A DNA stretch of 64,000 bases from Streptomyces antioxidans (GCF_000968685.2 NZ_LAKD02000033.1:112727-176726); one strand, 5' to 3'. Positions 44,331-53,228 are shown, counted from the first letter of the stretch. Numbers and translations: made by a program. Notes: a model not told the origin generated them from the letters alone.

Positions 44331-45694
44331 ATGCGCTCGAAGGACCGGAAGCGCTCCCAGTCCGTGACGGCGGTGTCATAGGCGTCCTGCTCGACGCGCG
44401 CCATGTTGAGGTAGTGCTCGACCACCTCGTCGCCGAAGGCGGCCCGCGCTATGGGGCTGTTCCGCCACAGCTCGGCCGCGTCGCGCAGCGAGGTCGGGAC
44501 GTGTTCGGCGTCGCCGGTGTAGGCGTTGCCGGTACAGACCTCGGGGAGCTCCAGCTCCTGCTCCACGCCGTGGAGCCCGGCGGCCACCATCCCGGCCACG
44601 GCCAGGTACGGGTTGACATCGCCGCCGGGGAGCCGGTTCTCCAGCCGGTGGGAGTGGCCGTGGCCGATGATGCGCAGCGCGCAGGTGCGGTTGTCCGGGC
44701 CCCAGGCGACGGCGGTGGGCGCGAACGAGCCGGGGCGGAACCGCTTGTAGGAGTTGATGTTCGGGGCGTAGAGCAGGGTGAAGTCGCGCATCGCCGCGAT
44801 CTGTCCGGCGAGGAAGTGGCGCATGGTCTTCGACATGCCGTACTCGCCGTCGTCGTCGGCGAGCACGGGGTGTCCGGCCTCGTCGCGCAGCGAGAGGTGG
44901 ATATGGCAGGAGTTGCCCTCGCGCTCGTCGTACTTGGCCATGAAGGTGAGCGCCATGCCCTCCTGGGCGGCGATCTCCTTGGCGCCGGTCTTGTAGACGG
45001 CGTGCTGGTCGCAGGTGGTCAGGGCGTCGGCGTAGCGGAAGGCGATCTCGTGCTGGCCGAGGTTGCACTCCCCCTTGGCCGACTCGACGGTCATCCCGGC
45101 GGCGCCCATCTCATTGCGGATGCGGCGCAGCAGGGGTTCGACCCGGCCGGTGCCGAGCACGGAGTAGTCGACGTTGTACTGGTTGACCGGGGTCAGCCCG
45201 CGGTAGCCGGTGTTCCAGGCCTGCTCATAGCTGTCCCTGAAGACCATGAACTCCAGCTCGGTGCCGGTGTACGCGGTCCAGCCGCGCTCGGCCAGCCGGT
45301 CCAGCTGGCGGCGGAGGATCTGGCGCGGGGAGGCGACCACCGGGCTGCCGTCGTGCCAGGCGAGGTCGGCGGTGAGGAGGGCGGTGCCGGGGTTCCAGGG
45401 GGTGCGGCGCAGGGTGGCGGTGTCGCCGTGCATGGCGAAGTCGCCGTAGCCGCGCTCCCAGGAGGACATGGCGTAGCCGTCGACGGTGTTCATCTCGGTG
45501 TCGACGGCGAGGAGGTAGTTGCAGCCCTCGGTGCCGTGTGCCAGGACGTCGTCGAGGAAGAAGCGGGCGGCGAACCGCTTGCCCTGGAGCCTCCCCTGCA
45601 TATCGGTGAAGGCCAGGACGACGGTGTCGATCTCCCCGGCGGCGACCAGTCTGGTCAGCTCGTCGACCGAGAGCGGGGGCGTGCGGTCTGCCAC
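44327..45694 (-). CDS. glnA4: GlnA4-like gamma-glutamyl amine (ethanolamide) ligase
   Basis: The protein has 455 residues from a GTG start with AGGAGG 7 bases before it. It has glutamine synthetase folds: YTGTELEFMVF, ESAKGECNLGQHEIAFRYAD, the ATP region NSCHIHLSLRD, INSYKRFRPGSFAPTAVAWG and RLENRLPGGDVNPYLAVAGM. It lacks the adenylylation context of housekeeping GlnA and sits with an aldehyde dehydrogenase, a GntR regulator, an APC permease and a gamma-glutamyl hydrolase. In S. coelicolor the protein in this gene context (GlnA4) makes gamma-glutamylethanolamide for ethanolamine use. I infer the same role; a polyamine substrate is the main alternative. Confidence 0.8.
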   Translation of the reverse strand: MADRTPPLSVDELTRLVAAGEIDTVVLAFTDMQGRLQGKRFAARFFLDDVLAHGTEGCNYLLAVDTEMNTVDGYAMSSWERGYGDFAMHGDTATLRRTPWNPGTALLTADLAWHDGSPVVASPRQILRRQLDRLAERGWTAYTGTELEFMVFRDSYEQAWNTGYRGLTPVNQYNVDYSVLGTGRVEPLLRRIRNEMGAAGMTVESAKGECNLGQHEIAFRYADALTTCDQHAVYKTGAKEIAAQEGMALTFMAKYDEREGNSCHIHLSLRDEAGHPVLADDDGEYGMSKTMRHFLAGQIAAMRDFTLLYAPNINSYKRFRPGSFAPTAVAWGPDNRTCALRIIGHGHSHRLENRLPGGDVNPYLAVAGMVAAGLHGVEQELELPEVCTGNAYTGDAEHVPTSLRDAAELWRNSPIARAAFGDEVVEHYLNMARVEQDAYDTAVTDWERFRSFERM

Positions 45695-45770
45695 GGTGGG
45701 GCCTCCTGCGTCGGAGAATTCGGGGGGCGGAGGGTGCGAAGAGGGGGTTGCTGGGCGTGGGGGTGGCCTT

Positions 45771-45793
45771 AAGGTAATCCCACAGACCTTTGG
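45771..45793. promoter_or_regulatory. Candidate FadR/GntR operator at the glnA4 promoter
   Basis: AAGGTAATCCCACAGACCTT followed by TGG is an imperfect inverted repeat (AGGT..ACCT) 26 bases before the regulator start and about 80 bases before glnA4. The CCCACA-ACCTTTG part is shared with the permease operator at 46.69 kb. Confidence 0.6.
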
Positions 45794-45818
45794 TTGGGAA
45801 GTAGGTGCGGACGGTTCG

Positions 45819-46565
45819 ATGAGCGAAAGCGGGAGCGGGAGCGCGGCGGACGACCGGCTGGCGCCGGTACTGCGCCCGGTGCGGTCGGGGAACGGCTTCG
45901 AGGAGGCGCTGGAGCAGATACTCCAGGTGCTGCGGCTGGGGCTGGTCCCCGACGGCGGCCGGCTCCCGGCCGAGCGGGAGCTGGCCGACCGGCTGCGGAT
46001 CAGCCGGGTGACCCTGCGCGAGGTGCTGAAGGTGCTCCAGGACCAGGGGCTGGTGGAGAGCCGCCGCGGCCGCTACGGCGGCACCTTCGTGCGGGCCAGG
46101 CCAGAGCCCGCCGAGGGCGGCGGCGAGGACGAGCTGCGGCGCCGGGTCGAGGCGGTCGACGTCGAGGACACCCTGCGGTTCCGCGAGGTCCTGGAGGTGG
46201 GCGCGGCGGGGCTGTGCGCCGCGCACGGGCTGGACGCGGGGCAGACGCGACGGCTGCGGGCGGCCCTGGACGCGACGCGGGACGCCCCGCTGGCCGACTA
46301 CCGCCGGCTGGACACGATGCTCCACCTCACGCTCGCGGAGCTGGCGGGCTCACCGTCGCTGGCCGCCCAGTACGCGGCCGTCCGCGCGAGCGTCAACGAC
46401 CTGCTGGACTGCATCCCGCTGCTGGTCAAGAACCTCGAGCACTCCCAGGCCCAGCACGGGGCGCTGGTCGAGGCGGTGCTGGACGGGGACGCGGACGGGG
46501 CGCGCGAGGTGATGCGGGAGCACTGCGAGGGCACGGCGGCGCTGCTGCGCGGCTTCCTGGTCTGA
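45819..46565 (+). CDS. FadR-subfamily GntR regulator
   Basis: The protein has 248 residues from the ATG at 45819. The winged helix (about 28-95) has GLVPDGGRLPAERELADRLR followed by SRVTLREVLKVLQDQGLVES. The C-terminal FCD domain (about 115-248) is all-helical with the metal-site histidines in the DTMLHLTLAE and QHGALVEAVLDGD regions. It is divergent from glnA4 and upstream of the permease, and related inverted repeats lie at both promoters, so it is the likely local regulator with the amine or its glutamylated form as ligand. Confidence 0.9.
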   Translation: MSESGSGSAADDRLAPVLRPVRSGNGFEEALEQILQVLRLGLVPDGGRLPAERELADRLRISRVTLREVLKVLQDQGLVESRRGRYGGTFVRARPEPAEGGGEDELRRRVEAVDVEDTLRFREVLEVGAAGLCAAHGLDAGQTRRLRAALDATRDAPLADYRRLDTMLHLTLAELAGSPSLAAQYAAVRASVNDLLDCIPLLVKNLEHSQAQHGALVEAVLDGDADGAREVMREHCEGTAALLRGFLV

Positions 46566-46686
46566 GCTGCGCCTGAGCGGACGCCTGACCGACTCCTGAG
46601 CTGTGTCTGACCGGCGACTGACCGGCCAGCCCCGGAAGTCCTTAACCACGGTTTTACGCAGAGGTCTTGCGCATCGCCGACGGGAA

Positions 46687-46714
46687 GGCAAAGGTATGGC
46701 CCCACACCTTTGCC
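46687..46714. promoter_or_regulatory. Perfect inverted-repeat operator before the permease
   Basis: GGCAAAGGT (46687-46695) and ACCTTTGCC (46706-46714) are exact reverse complements with a 10-base spacer ATGGCCCCAC, 33 bases upstream of the permease start. It resembles the site in front of the regulator and glnA4. Confidence 0.75.
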
Positions 46715-46747
46715 ATCGCCCCCTCGTGTGGAGCAGGAGTGTCCCCC

Positions 46748-48244
46748 ATGGCCGACGGTAACGAATCCGCCCGCACCGAACCCGCCCGCGTCTCCGTCGG
46801 TGGCGCCCCGCCGGGCGGCGGCCCGGCGCCATCCCCGGAGGACGCGTATCTGGAGCGCCGCAAGCTGCGGCGCGGCAGCGCGGGCCCGCTGCTGCTGACC
46901 GGCCTCGGCGTCGCCTATGTGGTCTCCGGCGACTTCTCGGGCTGGAACTTCGGCCTGGCGGAGGGCGGCTTCGGCGGTCTCGCCATCGCCGCCCTGCTGA
47001 TGGGCCTGATGTACGCCTGCATGGTGTTCGCCCTGGCGGAGCTGGCCGCGATCCTCCCCACCGCGGGCGGCGGCTACGGCTTCGCCCGGCGCGCCCTCGG
47101 CCCCTGGGGCGGCTTCCTCACGGGGACGGCGATCCTCATCGAGTACGTCCTGGCGCCCGCCGCCATCTCCATCTTCATCGGTGACTACGTCGAGTCGCTC
47201 GGGCTCTTCGGCCTGGAGTCCGGCTGGCCGGTCTATCTGGCGTGTTTCGTCATCTTCATCGGCATCCACCTGTGGGGCGTGGGCGAGGCCCTGCGGTTCA
47301 GCCTGGTGGTGACCGCCATCGCCGTCGCCGCGCTGGTGATCTTCGCCGTGGGCGCACTCACCGACTTCGACGCGGGCTCGCTCAACGACATCCCGGCGGA
47401 CCACTCCTCCTTCGGCTCGAGCTCCTGGCTGCCGTTCGGGCTGCTCGGCATCTGGTCGGCGTTCCCCTTCGGCATGTGGTTCTTCCTGGGGGTGGAGGGG
47501 GTTCCGCTGGCGGCCGAGGAGACCCGGGACCCGGCCCGTACGCTGCCGAAGGCCATGGCCTGGTCCATGGGCATCCTGCTGCTGCTCGCCCTGTTCACCT
47601 TCCTCGCGGCGACGGGGGCGCGCGGCCCCGGCGCCGTACAGGACGCGGGCAACCCGCTGGTCGAGGCGCTGCAGCCGGACGGCAAGGCCACCGTGCTGTC
47701 CCGCATCGTCAACTACGCGGGGCTCGCCGGGCTCGTGGCCTCCTTCTTCTCCCTGATCTTCGCCGGTTCGCGCCAGCTGTTCGCGCTCTCCCGGGCCGGT
47801 TATCTGCCCCGCTTCCTGTCGCTGACCAGCAGCCGCAAGGCCCCGTTCCTGGGGCTGCTGGTCCCGGGCGCCATCGGCTTCGCCCTCGCGGCGTGGACCG
47901 GCGACGGCGCCCGGATGCTCAACACCGCGGTCTTCGGCGCCACCATCTCGTACGCCCTGATGTCGCTCTCCCACATCGTCCTGCGCCGCCGCGAACCGGG
48001 CCTGGAGCGCCCTTACCGCACCCCCGGCGGCACGGTGACGTCGTCCCTCGCCTTCGTCCTGGCCTGCTCGGCGCTGGTGGCCACCTTCCTGGTGGACAAG
48101 GACGCGGCCTTCATCGCGCTCGGCGTCTACGCGGTGGCGCTGGCCTACTTCGCCTTCTACAGCCGCCACCGCCTGGTCGCGGCGGCGCCGGAGGAGGAGT
48201 TCGCGGCGCTGGCGGAGGCCGAGGCGGAACTGTCCCGCGACTGA
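46748..48244 (+). CDS. APC family amine permease (ethanolamine permease-like)
   Basis: The protein has 498 residues from ATG 46748 with GGAGCAGGAG upstream. The cytoplasmic N terminus (about 1-45) precedes twelve membrane helices. GLGVAYVVSGDFSGWNFGLAEGG in helix 1 and PTAGGGYGFARRALGPWGG match the ethanolamine/amino-acid permease (Eat) branch, as does GMWFFLGVEGVPLAAEETRDPAR. With the GlnA4-like enzyme next door, uptake of ethanolamine or a related amine is the best reading. Confidence 0.85.
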   Translation: MADGNESARTEPARVSVGGAPPGGGPAPSPEDAYLERRKLRRGSAGPLLLTGLGVAYVVSGDFSGWNFGLAEGGFGGLAIAALLMGLMYACMVFALAELAAILPTAGGGYGFARRALGPWGGFLTGTAILIEYVLAPAAISIFIGDYVESLGLFGLESGWPVYLACFVIFIGIHLWGVGEALRFSLVVTAIAVAALVIFAVGALTDFDAGSLNDIPADHSSFGSSSWLPFGLLGIWSAFPFGMWFFLGVEGVPLAAEETRDPARTLPKAMAWSMGILLLLALFTFLAATGARGPGAVQDAGNPLVEALQPDGKATVLSRIVNYAGLAGLVASFFSLIFAGSRQLFALSRAGYLPRFLSLTSSRKAPFLGLLVPGAIGFALAAWTGDGARMLNTAVFGATISYALMSLSHIVLRRREPGLERPYRTPGGTVTSSLAFVLACSALVATFLVDKDAAFIALGVYAVALAYFAFYSRHRLVAAAPEEEFAALAEAEAELSRD

Positions 48245-48378
48245 GTCCGTTCCCGCGGCGGAGAACCCCCGGCCGAGAGCCGTCCGGCGACCGACAATGG
48301 TCACCACGGCAGCGAGCGGGTCCCCACGACAGCGAGCCGTCCCGCGGCCGAGCGGACCAACGAAGATCGGAGTCCTCG

Positions 48379-49071
48379 GTGTCCAAGCCCCTGATCGGCG
48401 TCAGCACCTATCTCGAAACCTCGGCGAGCTGGGGCGTCTGGAGCCTCCCCGCCGCGCTGCTGCCCTCGGGCTACCACCTGCTGGTCCAGCGCGCGGGCGG
48501 CCTGGCGGCGATGCTGCCGCCGGACGAGGACCCGGCCGCCGCCGCGGGCGTCGTCTCCCGCCTCGACGGGCTCGTGATCTCCGGCGGACCGGATGTGGAA
48601 CCGGCGCGGTACGGGGCCGAGGTGGAGCCGCGCACCGGGCCGCCCGCGCGGGTGCGGGACGCCTGGGAGCTGGCCCTGATCGACGCGGCCCTGGCCGCGG
48701 GCACTCCACTGCTGGGCATCTGCCGCGGCCACCAGCTCCTGAACGTCTCCCTGGGCGGCACCCTCGTCCAGCACCTGGACGGCCACGCGGGCCCGCCCGG
48801 CGTCTTCGACCACCACGAGGTGCGGCCGGTCCCCGGCACGCTGCTCGCCGGGATCCTCCCGGAGCCGTTGTCCGTCCCCACCTTCCACCACCAGTCCGTG
48901 GCCCACCTGGGCAAGGGCCTGACCCCCTCGGCCCACGCCACGGACGACGGAACGGTCGAGGCGGTGGAACTGCCGGACGCCGAGGCGTTCGTGCTGGGCG
49001 TCCAGTGGCATCCGGAGGCGGGCGACGACGTACGCGTCATGCGCGCGCTGGTGGAGGCGGCGTCTGACTGA
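48379..49071 (+). CDS. Gamma-glutamyl-amine hydrolase (peptidase C26, PuuD-like)
   Basis: The protein has 230 residues from the GTG at 48379. It is a class I glutamine amidotransferase-like hydrolase with VISGGPDVEP, nucleophile C115 in LLGICRGHQLLN and the His-Glu pair in VQWHPEA. PuuD enzymes cleave gamma-glutamyl-GABA to GABA and glutamate; here it would release the oxidised product from its glutamyl carrier, closing the cycle started by the GlnA4-like ligase. It lies 134 bases after the permease. Confidence 0.88.
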   Translation: MSKPLIGVSTYLETSASWGVWSLPAALLPSGYHLLVQRAGGLAAMLPPDEDPAAAAGVVSRLDGLVISGGPDVEPARYGAEVEPRTGPPARVRDAWELALIDAALAAGTPLLGICRGHQLLNVSLGGTLVQHLDGHAGPPGVFDHHEVRPVPGTLLAGILPEPLSVPTFHHQSVAHLGKGLTPSAHATDDGTVEAVELPDAEAFVLGVQWHPEAGDDVRVMRALVEAASD

Positions 49072-49098
49072 GGCGGGGCGGCCCGGAGCCGGGCCGCT

Positions 49099-49824
49099 TC
49101 AGCCGAGCTTGAGCAGCAGTTCGGTGAGTTCACCCGGCAGGGTGATCATGCAGTCGTGGCCGGTCGCCAACTCCCACACCTGTGCCGGGGCGCCGTTGGG
49201 CTGGATGTCGGGGACGGGCCGCCGGGTGATGCCCTCAGGCACATGGGCGACGCAGTGGATATGCGTCCGCGGGATCGCGTTGACGGCCGGGTTGTCCAGC
49301 CGGACCGGCTGCTGGAGGCAGCGCACCGGCTGATCCGACACCATCGACCGCAGCCACGCCACGTCCGCCGGGTCGGTGACCCCGAACAGGCCGTACGGCG
49401 GCGGCATCCCGGACGGCGGCGGCACCCGCCAGCCACTCTCGGACGCCAGCACCCGGTCGATCAGCCCTCGGACGGCGGGCATGACATCGGCCGCGCTCTC
49501 GCCGTCCTCCGGAACCATCGCGTCGAGATAGACCAGCTGCCCGATCCGGTCCGGGACCCGGTTGGCCGCGGAGGAGATGACCAGCCCGGCATAGCTGTGC
49601 CCGACGAGCACCACATCGGTGAGGTCTTCTTCGGTGATCAGCCCGACGATGTCGTCGACATGGGTGTCCAGCCCCACCTCCGGACCGGCCAGATGCGCCG
49701 TGTCGCCGTAACCGGTCAGCGTCGGCGCCAGCACCCGGTGCCCGGCCGCCGTCAGCAGCGGGACCACCCGCTCCCAGCACCGCCCGCTGTGCCAAGCACC
49801 GTGCACCAGCAGATATGTCGACAT
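49099..49824 (-). CDS. Alpha/beta hydrolase
   Basis: The protein has 241 residues from the ATG at 49824 with GGAGAAG upstream. LLVHGAWHSG forms the oxyanion region, the nucleophile is S77 in VGHSYAG, and the late histidine lies in ATGHDCMI. It resembles esterases of the salicylate/methylesterase type (SABP2-like). It is preceded by a large palindromic operator but no regulator gene is adjacent. Substrate unknown. Confidence 0.88.
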   Translation of the reverse strand: MSTYLLVHGAWHSGRCWERVVPLLTAAGHRVLAPTLTGYGDTAHLAGPEVGLDTHVDDIVGLITEEDLTDVVLVGHSYAGLVISSAANRVPDRIGQLVYLDAMVPEDGESAADVMPAVRGLIDRVLASESGWRVPPPSGMPPPYGLFGVTDPADVAWLRSMVSDQPVRCLQQPVRLDNPAVNAIPRTHIHCVAHVPEGITRRPVPDIQPNGAPAQVWELATGHDCMITLPGELTELLLKLG

Positions 49825-49851
49825 AGTCATCTTCTCCATCCGCGCACAACG

Positions 49852-49897
49852 AAGCGGGACACTGTCCCGATTAAAGATATGGGACAGTGTCCCGCTT
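49852..49897. promoter_or_regulatory. Double-palindrome operator upstream of the hydrolase
   Basis: AAGCGGGACACTGTCCC (49852-49868) and GGGACAGTGTCCCGCTT (49881-49897) are exact 17-base reverse complements with a 12-base AT-rich spacer. Each arm is itself a palindrome (GGGACA-C-TGTCCC). This looks like two binding sites for a TetR-type dimer flanking the hydrolase promoter. Confidence 0.8.
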
Positions 49898-49928
49898 AGC
49901 AAGCGGCGACCGGCGCGGCGGTCAGGAG

Positions 49929-50795
49929 TTAGTTGATCTCGTACGGGTCGCCATAGACCTGCCAGCGCAGCGGGGGCGTCAGGTCGAAGTTCTTCTCGTT
50001 GAGGAACTTCCGCTGCTCGGTGTCGACCCGGCTGGTGTCGCTGTGCGCCTCCTCGCTCTTCATGGCCTCCACGCGGGCGTCGAGGAAGGCGTTGAGGTAG
50101 GTGGTCTCATCGCCGCCCTGCGCCGGGGGCTTGGCGTGGGACAGCGCGGCCTTGCGGATGCCGCCGAAGCTGTACTCGCTGTCACCGGGGCCGTGCATCA
50201 CGATCGCGTCGTAGTAGATGAACTGGCCGAGCGCGCCCAGGCCGTCGTCCTTGCCCTGCTGGACGGCCGGGTTGAAGTAGACGCGGTCGCGCTCGTGCTC
50301 CTGGGCGTCCTGGAACGCCTCGTCCTCGGCGGCCTTCTTCCAGTCCTTGGTGAAGTCGGGGTCGAGGCCGTCGTGGGAGTCGCTGCCGTCGACCTCGCGC
50401 AGCGCGGGGAGGTACTTGGCCAGGACGTTGTCGGGCTTCTGCTGGGTGTAGTGCTCGACGAGTTCCAGCATGTCGCCGGTGCCGGAGCAGAATCCGATGA
50501 TGCCCGCGGTGTAGCCGCGGCCGTCGCCTATGTCCTCGATGTACGAGAACTGGGCGCGCCAGTCGAGCGAGGAGTTCTCGGCACTGGAGACCAGCTTCAT
50601 GGCGATCTCCTTCTTCGCCGGGTCGTCCAGATCGCTCGCCGCCGCGGCCTTGTGCGCCGAGTGGGTGTGGAGCGCGTCCGACGAGGACGGCAGGTGGTCG
50701 GACGCCTGCCCGACTCCGACGCCGGTGAAGACGAGCGCGGCCGGTACCGCGAGGGCCGCGGCCGCGAGGCCGATCCTCCTGGGCAGGGGGGACAT
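49929..50795 (-). CDS. csnA: Chitosanase, GH46
   Basis: The protein has 288 residues. A signal peptide (about 1-31) is followed by a His/Ser-rich spacer and the GH46 domain, with catalytic E73 in SSAENSSLDW and D91 in IGDGRGYTAGIIGF. It cleaves beta-1,4 bonds in chitosan outside the cell. Conserved blocks ALGQFIYYDAIVMHGPG and GGDETTYLNAFLDAR are intact. A CsnR-like palindrome sits about 90 bases upstream. Confidence 0.95.
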   Translation of the reverse strand: MSPLPRRIGLAAAALAVPAALVFTGVGVGQASDHLPSSSDALHTHSAHKAAAASDLDDPAKKEIAMKLVSSAENSSLDWRAQFSYIEDIGDGRGYTAGIIGFCSGTGDMLELVEHYTQQKPDNVLAKYLPALREVDGSDSHDGLDPDFTKDWKKAAEDEAFQDAQEHERDRVYFNPAVQQGKDDGLGALGQFIYYDAIVMHGPGDSEYSFGGIRKAALSHAKPPAQGGDETTYLNAFLDARVEAMKSEEAHSDTSRVDTEQRKFLNEKNFDLTPPLRWQVYGDPYEIN

Positions 50796-50881
50796 GGGGA
50801 CTCCGTTCCTTGTCGACTGTGGGGGAAGTGCGCGCGGCCGTCCCAGGGCGTGCCGGAGCAGCCCGGACCCCGAGACGATCC

Positions 50882-50900
50882 GTTAGGAACCTTTCCTAAC
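50882..50900. promoter_or_regulatory. CsnR-like operator of the chitosanase gene
   Basis: GTTAGGAA-CCT-TTCCTAAC is a perfect 8-bp inverted repeat with a 3-base centre, 87 bases upstream of the chitosanase start. CsnR, a ROK repressor, is known to bind a palindrome of this kind in front of Streptomyces chitosanase genes; the match to its consensus is from memory. Confidence 0.7.
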
Positions 50901-51011
50901 CATTCAAGCGAGCACGTCGTGTCCACCACAAGGGTTTCGACGCCATTGAGCGTCATGGAGCGCCAAACGGCTCGTGCCGTGCCGCCCCGGGAGGCGGCGC
51001 CAACCCCCGTG

Positions 51012-52271
51012 TTACGACTGGGGGATGGGCATCGCGGGGTCCGCGCCACCGGTCGTCCCGGGACGCTTTCCGGTCGTCCCGGACGCCCCGGCGCCGGACG
51101 GCCCGGCGGGAGCGCCCGGCTCGGCCGCCCCCTCGGCCGCGGCCGGTACTTCGGCCACCGGACGTGCCGCGATCGCCCGCCACCACGGCTCGAGCGGCAG
51201 CCCCTGCTCCGGTTCGAACGGCTGGCCAGGGCGCGGAACGGCCACGGTCGCCCCGGTCTCCTTCCCCGCCGTCACCGTGCCCTCGGCGGGCTCCTCCCAC
51301 GGATGCGGGGCGAGGTTGAAGGTGCCCCAGTGGATCGGCAGCATGATCCCCCGTGCCGGGTCCCCGCCCTGCAGATCGAGATGGGCCCGCATGCCCTCCT
51401 CGGGGGTCATATGGATGTCCGGCCAGTAATCGGAGTAGGCACCAATCTGGATCATGGTCGCATCGAACGGCCCGTACGCCGCGCCGATCTCCGCGAAACC
51501 GGGGAAGTAGCCGGTGTCCCCGCTGTGGTAGATCCGGCGCCCGGAACCGGCCACCGCCCAGGAGGCCCACAGGGTGTGCTGGGTGTTGCGCAGGCCGCGA
51601 CCGCAGAAGTGGCGGGCCGGGGTGGCGGTGAACGTGAGCCCGGCGACCTCGGTGGACTCGTGCCAGTCCAGCTCGGTCAGCCGCTCGGCCGGGACGCCCC
51701 AGCGCTCCAGATGGGCTCCCACCCCGAGAGGGACGACGAACATCGCGTGGCTCCGCACCAGCGCCCGGATCGTGGGCATGTCCAGATGGTCGTAGTGATC
51801 GTGGGAGATGACCACCGCGTCCACCGGCCCCAGCTCCCGCAGCGGCACCGGCACCGGGTGCAACCGCTTGGGTCCCACCATCGAGAAGGGCGAACAGCGC
51901 TGCCCCCAGACGGGGTCGAACAGCACCCGCCGCCCGTCGATCTCCGCCAGCACACTGGAGTGCCCCATCCAGGTCAGCCGCAGCCCGGAGGCGGGCGGGG
52001 TGGCCAGATCGGCGACGGTGGTGGGGTACACCGGCACGGTCCCTGCCGGGGCCCGGCGAACGCGCTCCTCCTTGCGGAAGTAGGTGGACGCGAACTTCAG
52101 CAACGAGCCGGACGGGACGGTACGGGCCCCCACCGGGTTGACGAACACACCGTTCGCGAAGTTCGGCGACCGTCGGATGCGCTCCATCCGCTCCCCGCTG
52201 GGATCCGCTCCGAAGGCGGTGGGGCGCAGGGCAGCGGTGAGCCGGGAACGTGTCGGATGGGAGCCGGTCAC
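51012..52271 (-). CDS. MBL fold metallohydrolase (NAPE-PLD/UlaG-like)
   Basis: The protein has 419 residues from the GTG at 52271 with GGAGG 4 bases before it. The metallo-beta-lactamase signature is SHDHYDHLDM, followed by PARHF, the metal-bridging Asp in YHSGDTGYFPGF and PIHWGTFNLAPHPW. This pattern matches the N-acyl-phosphatidylethanolamine phospholipase D-like branch. The last 60 residues are a low-complexity Pro/Ala/Gly tail. No signal peptide is visible. Substrate unknown. Confidence 0.88.
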   Translation of the reverse strand: MTGSHPTRSRLTAALRPTAFGADPSGERMERIRRSPNFANGVFVNPVGARTVPSGSLLKFASTYFRKEERVRRAPAGTVPVYPTTVADLATPPASGLRLTWMGHSSVLAEIDGRRVLFDPVWGQRCSPFSMVGPKRLHPVPVPLRELGPVDAVVISHDHYDHLDMPTIRALVRSHAMFVVPLGVGAHLERWGVPAERLTELDWHESTEVAGLTFTATPARHFCGRGLRNTQHTLWASWAVAGSGRRIYHSGDTGYFPGFAEIGAAYGPFDATMIQIGAYSDYWPDIHMTPEEGMRAHLDLQGGDPARGIMLPIHWGTFNLAPHPWEEPAEGTVTAGKETGATVAVPRPGQPFEPEQGLPLEPWWRAIAARPVAEVPAAAEGAAEPGAPAGPSGAGASGTTGKRPGTTGGADPAMPIPQS

Positions 52272-52340
52272 GGGGCCTCCAGGGTGAGAGGGCGGGAGCA
52301 CTCCAACGCGCGGTGCCATTGGGCTGCAATGACACAACTC

Positions 52341-53228
52341 TTACGAGGGGTGGCCTTGTTCCGGAACGGCGCGCTCGGCCGAGCTGAAGGACAGCAGCAG
52401 GTGGTCCTCCAGCGGGCGGTAGCCGAGACGCTGGTAGAGGGCGTTGCTGGTGGGGTTGTCGAGATCGGTGAAGAGCAGGACCTCCCGTGTCCCGGCGGCC
52501 CGCGCGGCCCCGCTCACGGCGGCCGTGGCGGCTCCCGCGTAGCCGCGTCCGCGCAGCTCGGGCGGGGTGTAGACCAGGGCGACCCGGGCCATGTCGGCGA
52601 TCGTACGGCTGATCCCGGCGCAGGCCACCGGTCGGCCGTCGAGCTCCCATATGGTGATCCCGTCGTGGCCGAGCCTGTCGTCCACCTGCCGGGCGACGTC
52701 GCCCCTCAGCGCGCCGGTCTCGCGGGCGAACGCCTCGTACCAGGTGATCAGCAGGTCCCGGTCGGCGGTGGTGGCGGCCCGGGGCCGCCCCGGCGGGGCG
52801 GGGTCGGGCGGGGTGAGGGCGTCGAGCCGATAGAGCCGGTGGGTCTGCTCGACGGTGCTCACCGCACCGGTGAGGCCATTCCAGGCGGCGGCGAAGGTCT
52901 CGGCGGTCCCGCGCCCGGCGTTCACCCCGGTGACCTTCAGCCCGCCGTCCCGGGCGAGGGTGCGGGCGAGGGCCCGGGCCGCCTCGCCCGAGAGGGCGGA
53001 GAGCAGCGGTGGGTAGGGCGGGGTGCACAGGAACGCGCCCTCCACCGCCCCGCCCCCACCGGTCCACCAGCCGTAGACCGGCGGCTGATCGCCGTATCTG
53101 TCGCTGCCCGCCACCGTCAGGGAGGAGACCACCGTGAGCAAGGTGGTGTTCCGGGCCGGGTGGGTGCGCAGGAAGCCACCCGCCGCGGCCCGGAACTCTT
53201 CGAGGTCGTACGTCACCGTCCACGCCAT
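52341..53228 (-). CDS. GNAT family acetyltransferase
   Basis: The protein has 295 residues from the ATG at 53228. The C-terminal GNAT domain (about 150-290) has acetyl-CoA motif YTPPELRGRGYAGAATAAVS and NPTSNALYQRLGYRPL. The N-terminal half (about 1-130) is a diverged GNAT-like domain with ERMAWTVTYDLEEF-type start, as in FR47-like proteins. It could acetylate an amine or amino acid; no evidence points to the acceptor. It lies 69 bases upstream of the MBL gene. Confidence 0.82.
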   Translation of the reverse strand: MAWTVTYDLEEFRAAAGGFLRTHPARNTTLLTVVSSLTVAGSDRYGDQPPVYGWWTGGGGAVEGAFLCTPPYPPLLSALSGEAARALARTLARDGGLKVTGVNAGRGTAETFAAAWNGLTGAVSTVEQTHRLYRLDALTPPDPAPPGRPRAATTADRDLLITWYEAFARETGALRGDVARQVDDRLGHDGITIWELDGRPVACAGISRTIADMARVALVYTPPELRGRGYAGAATAAVSGAARAAGTREVLLFTDLDNPTSNALYQRLGYRPLEDHLLLSFSSAERAVPEQGHPS

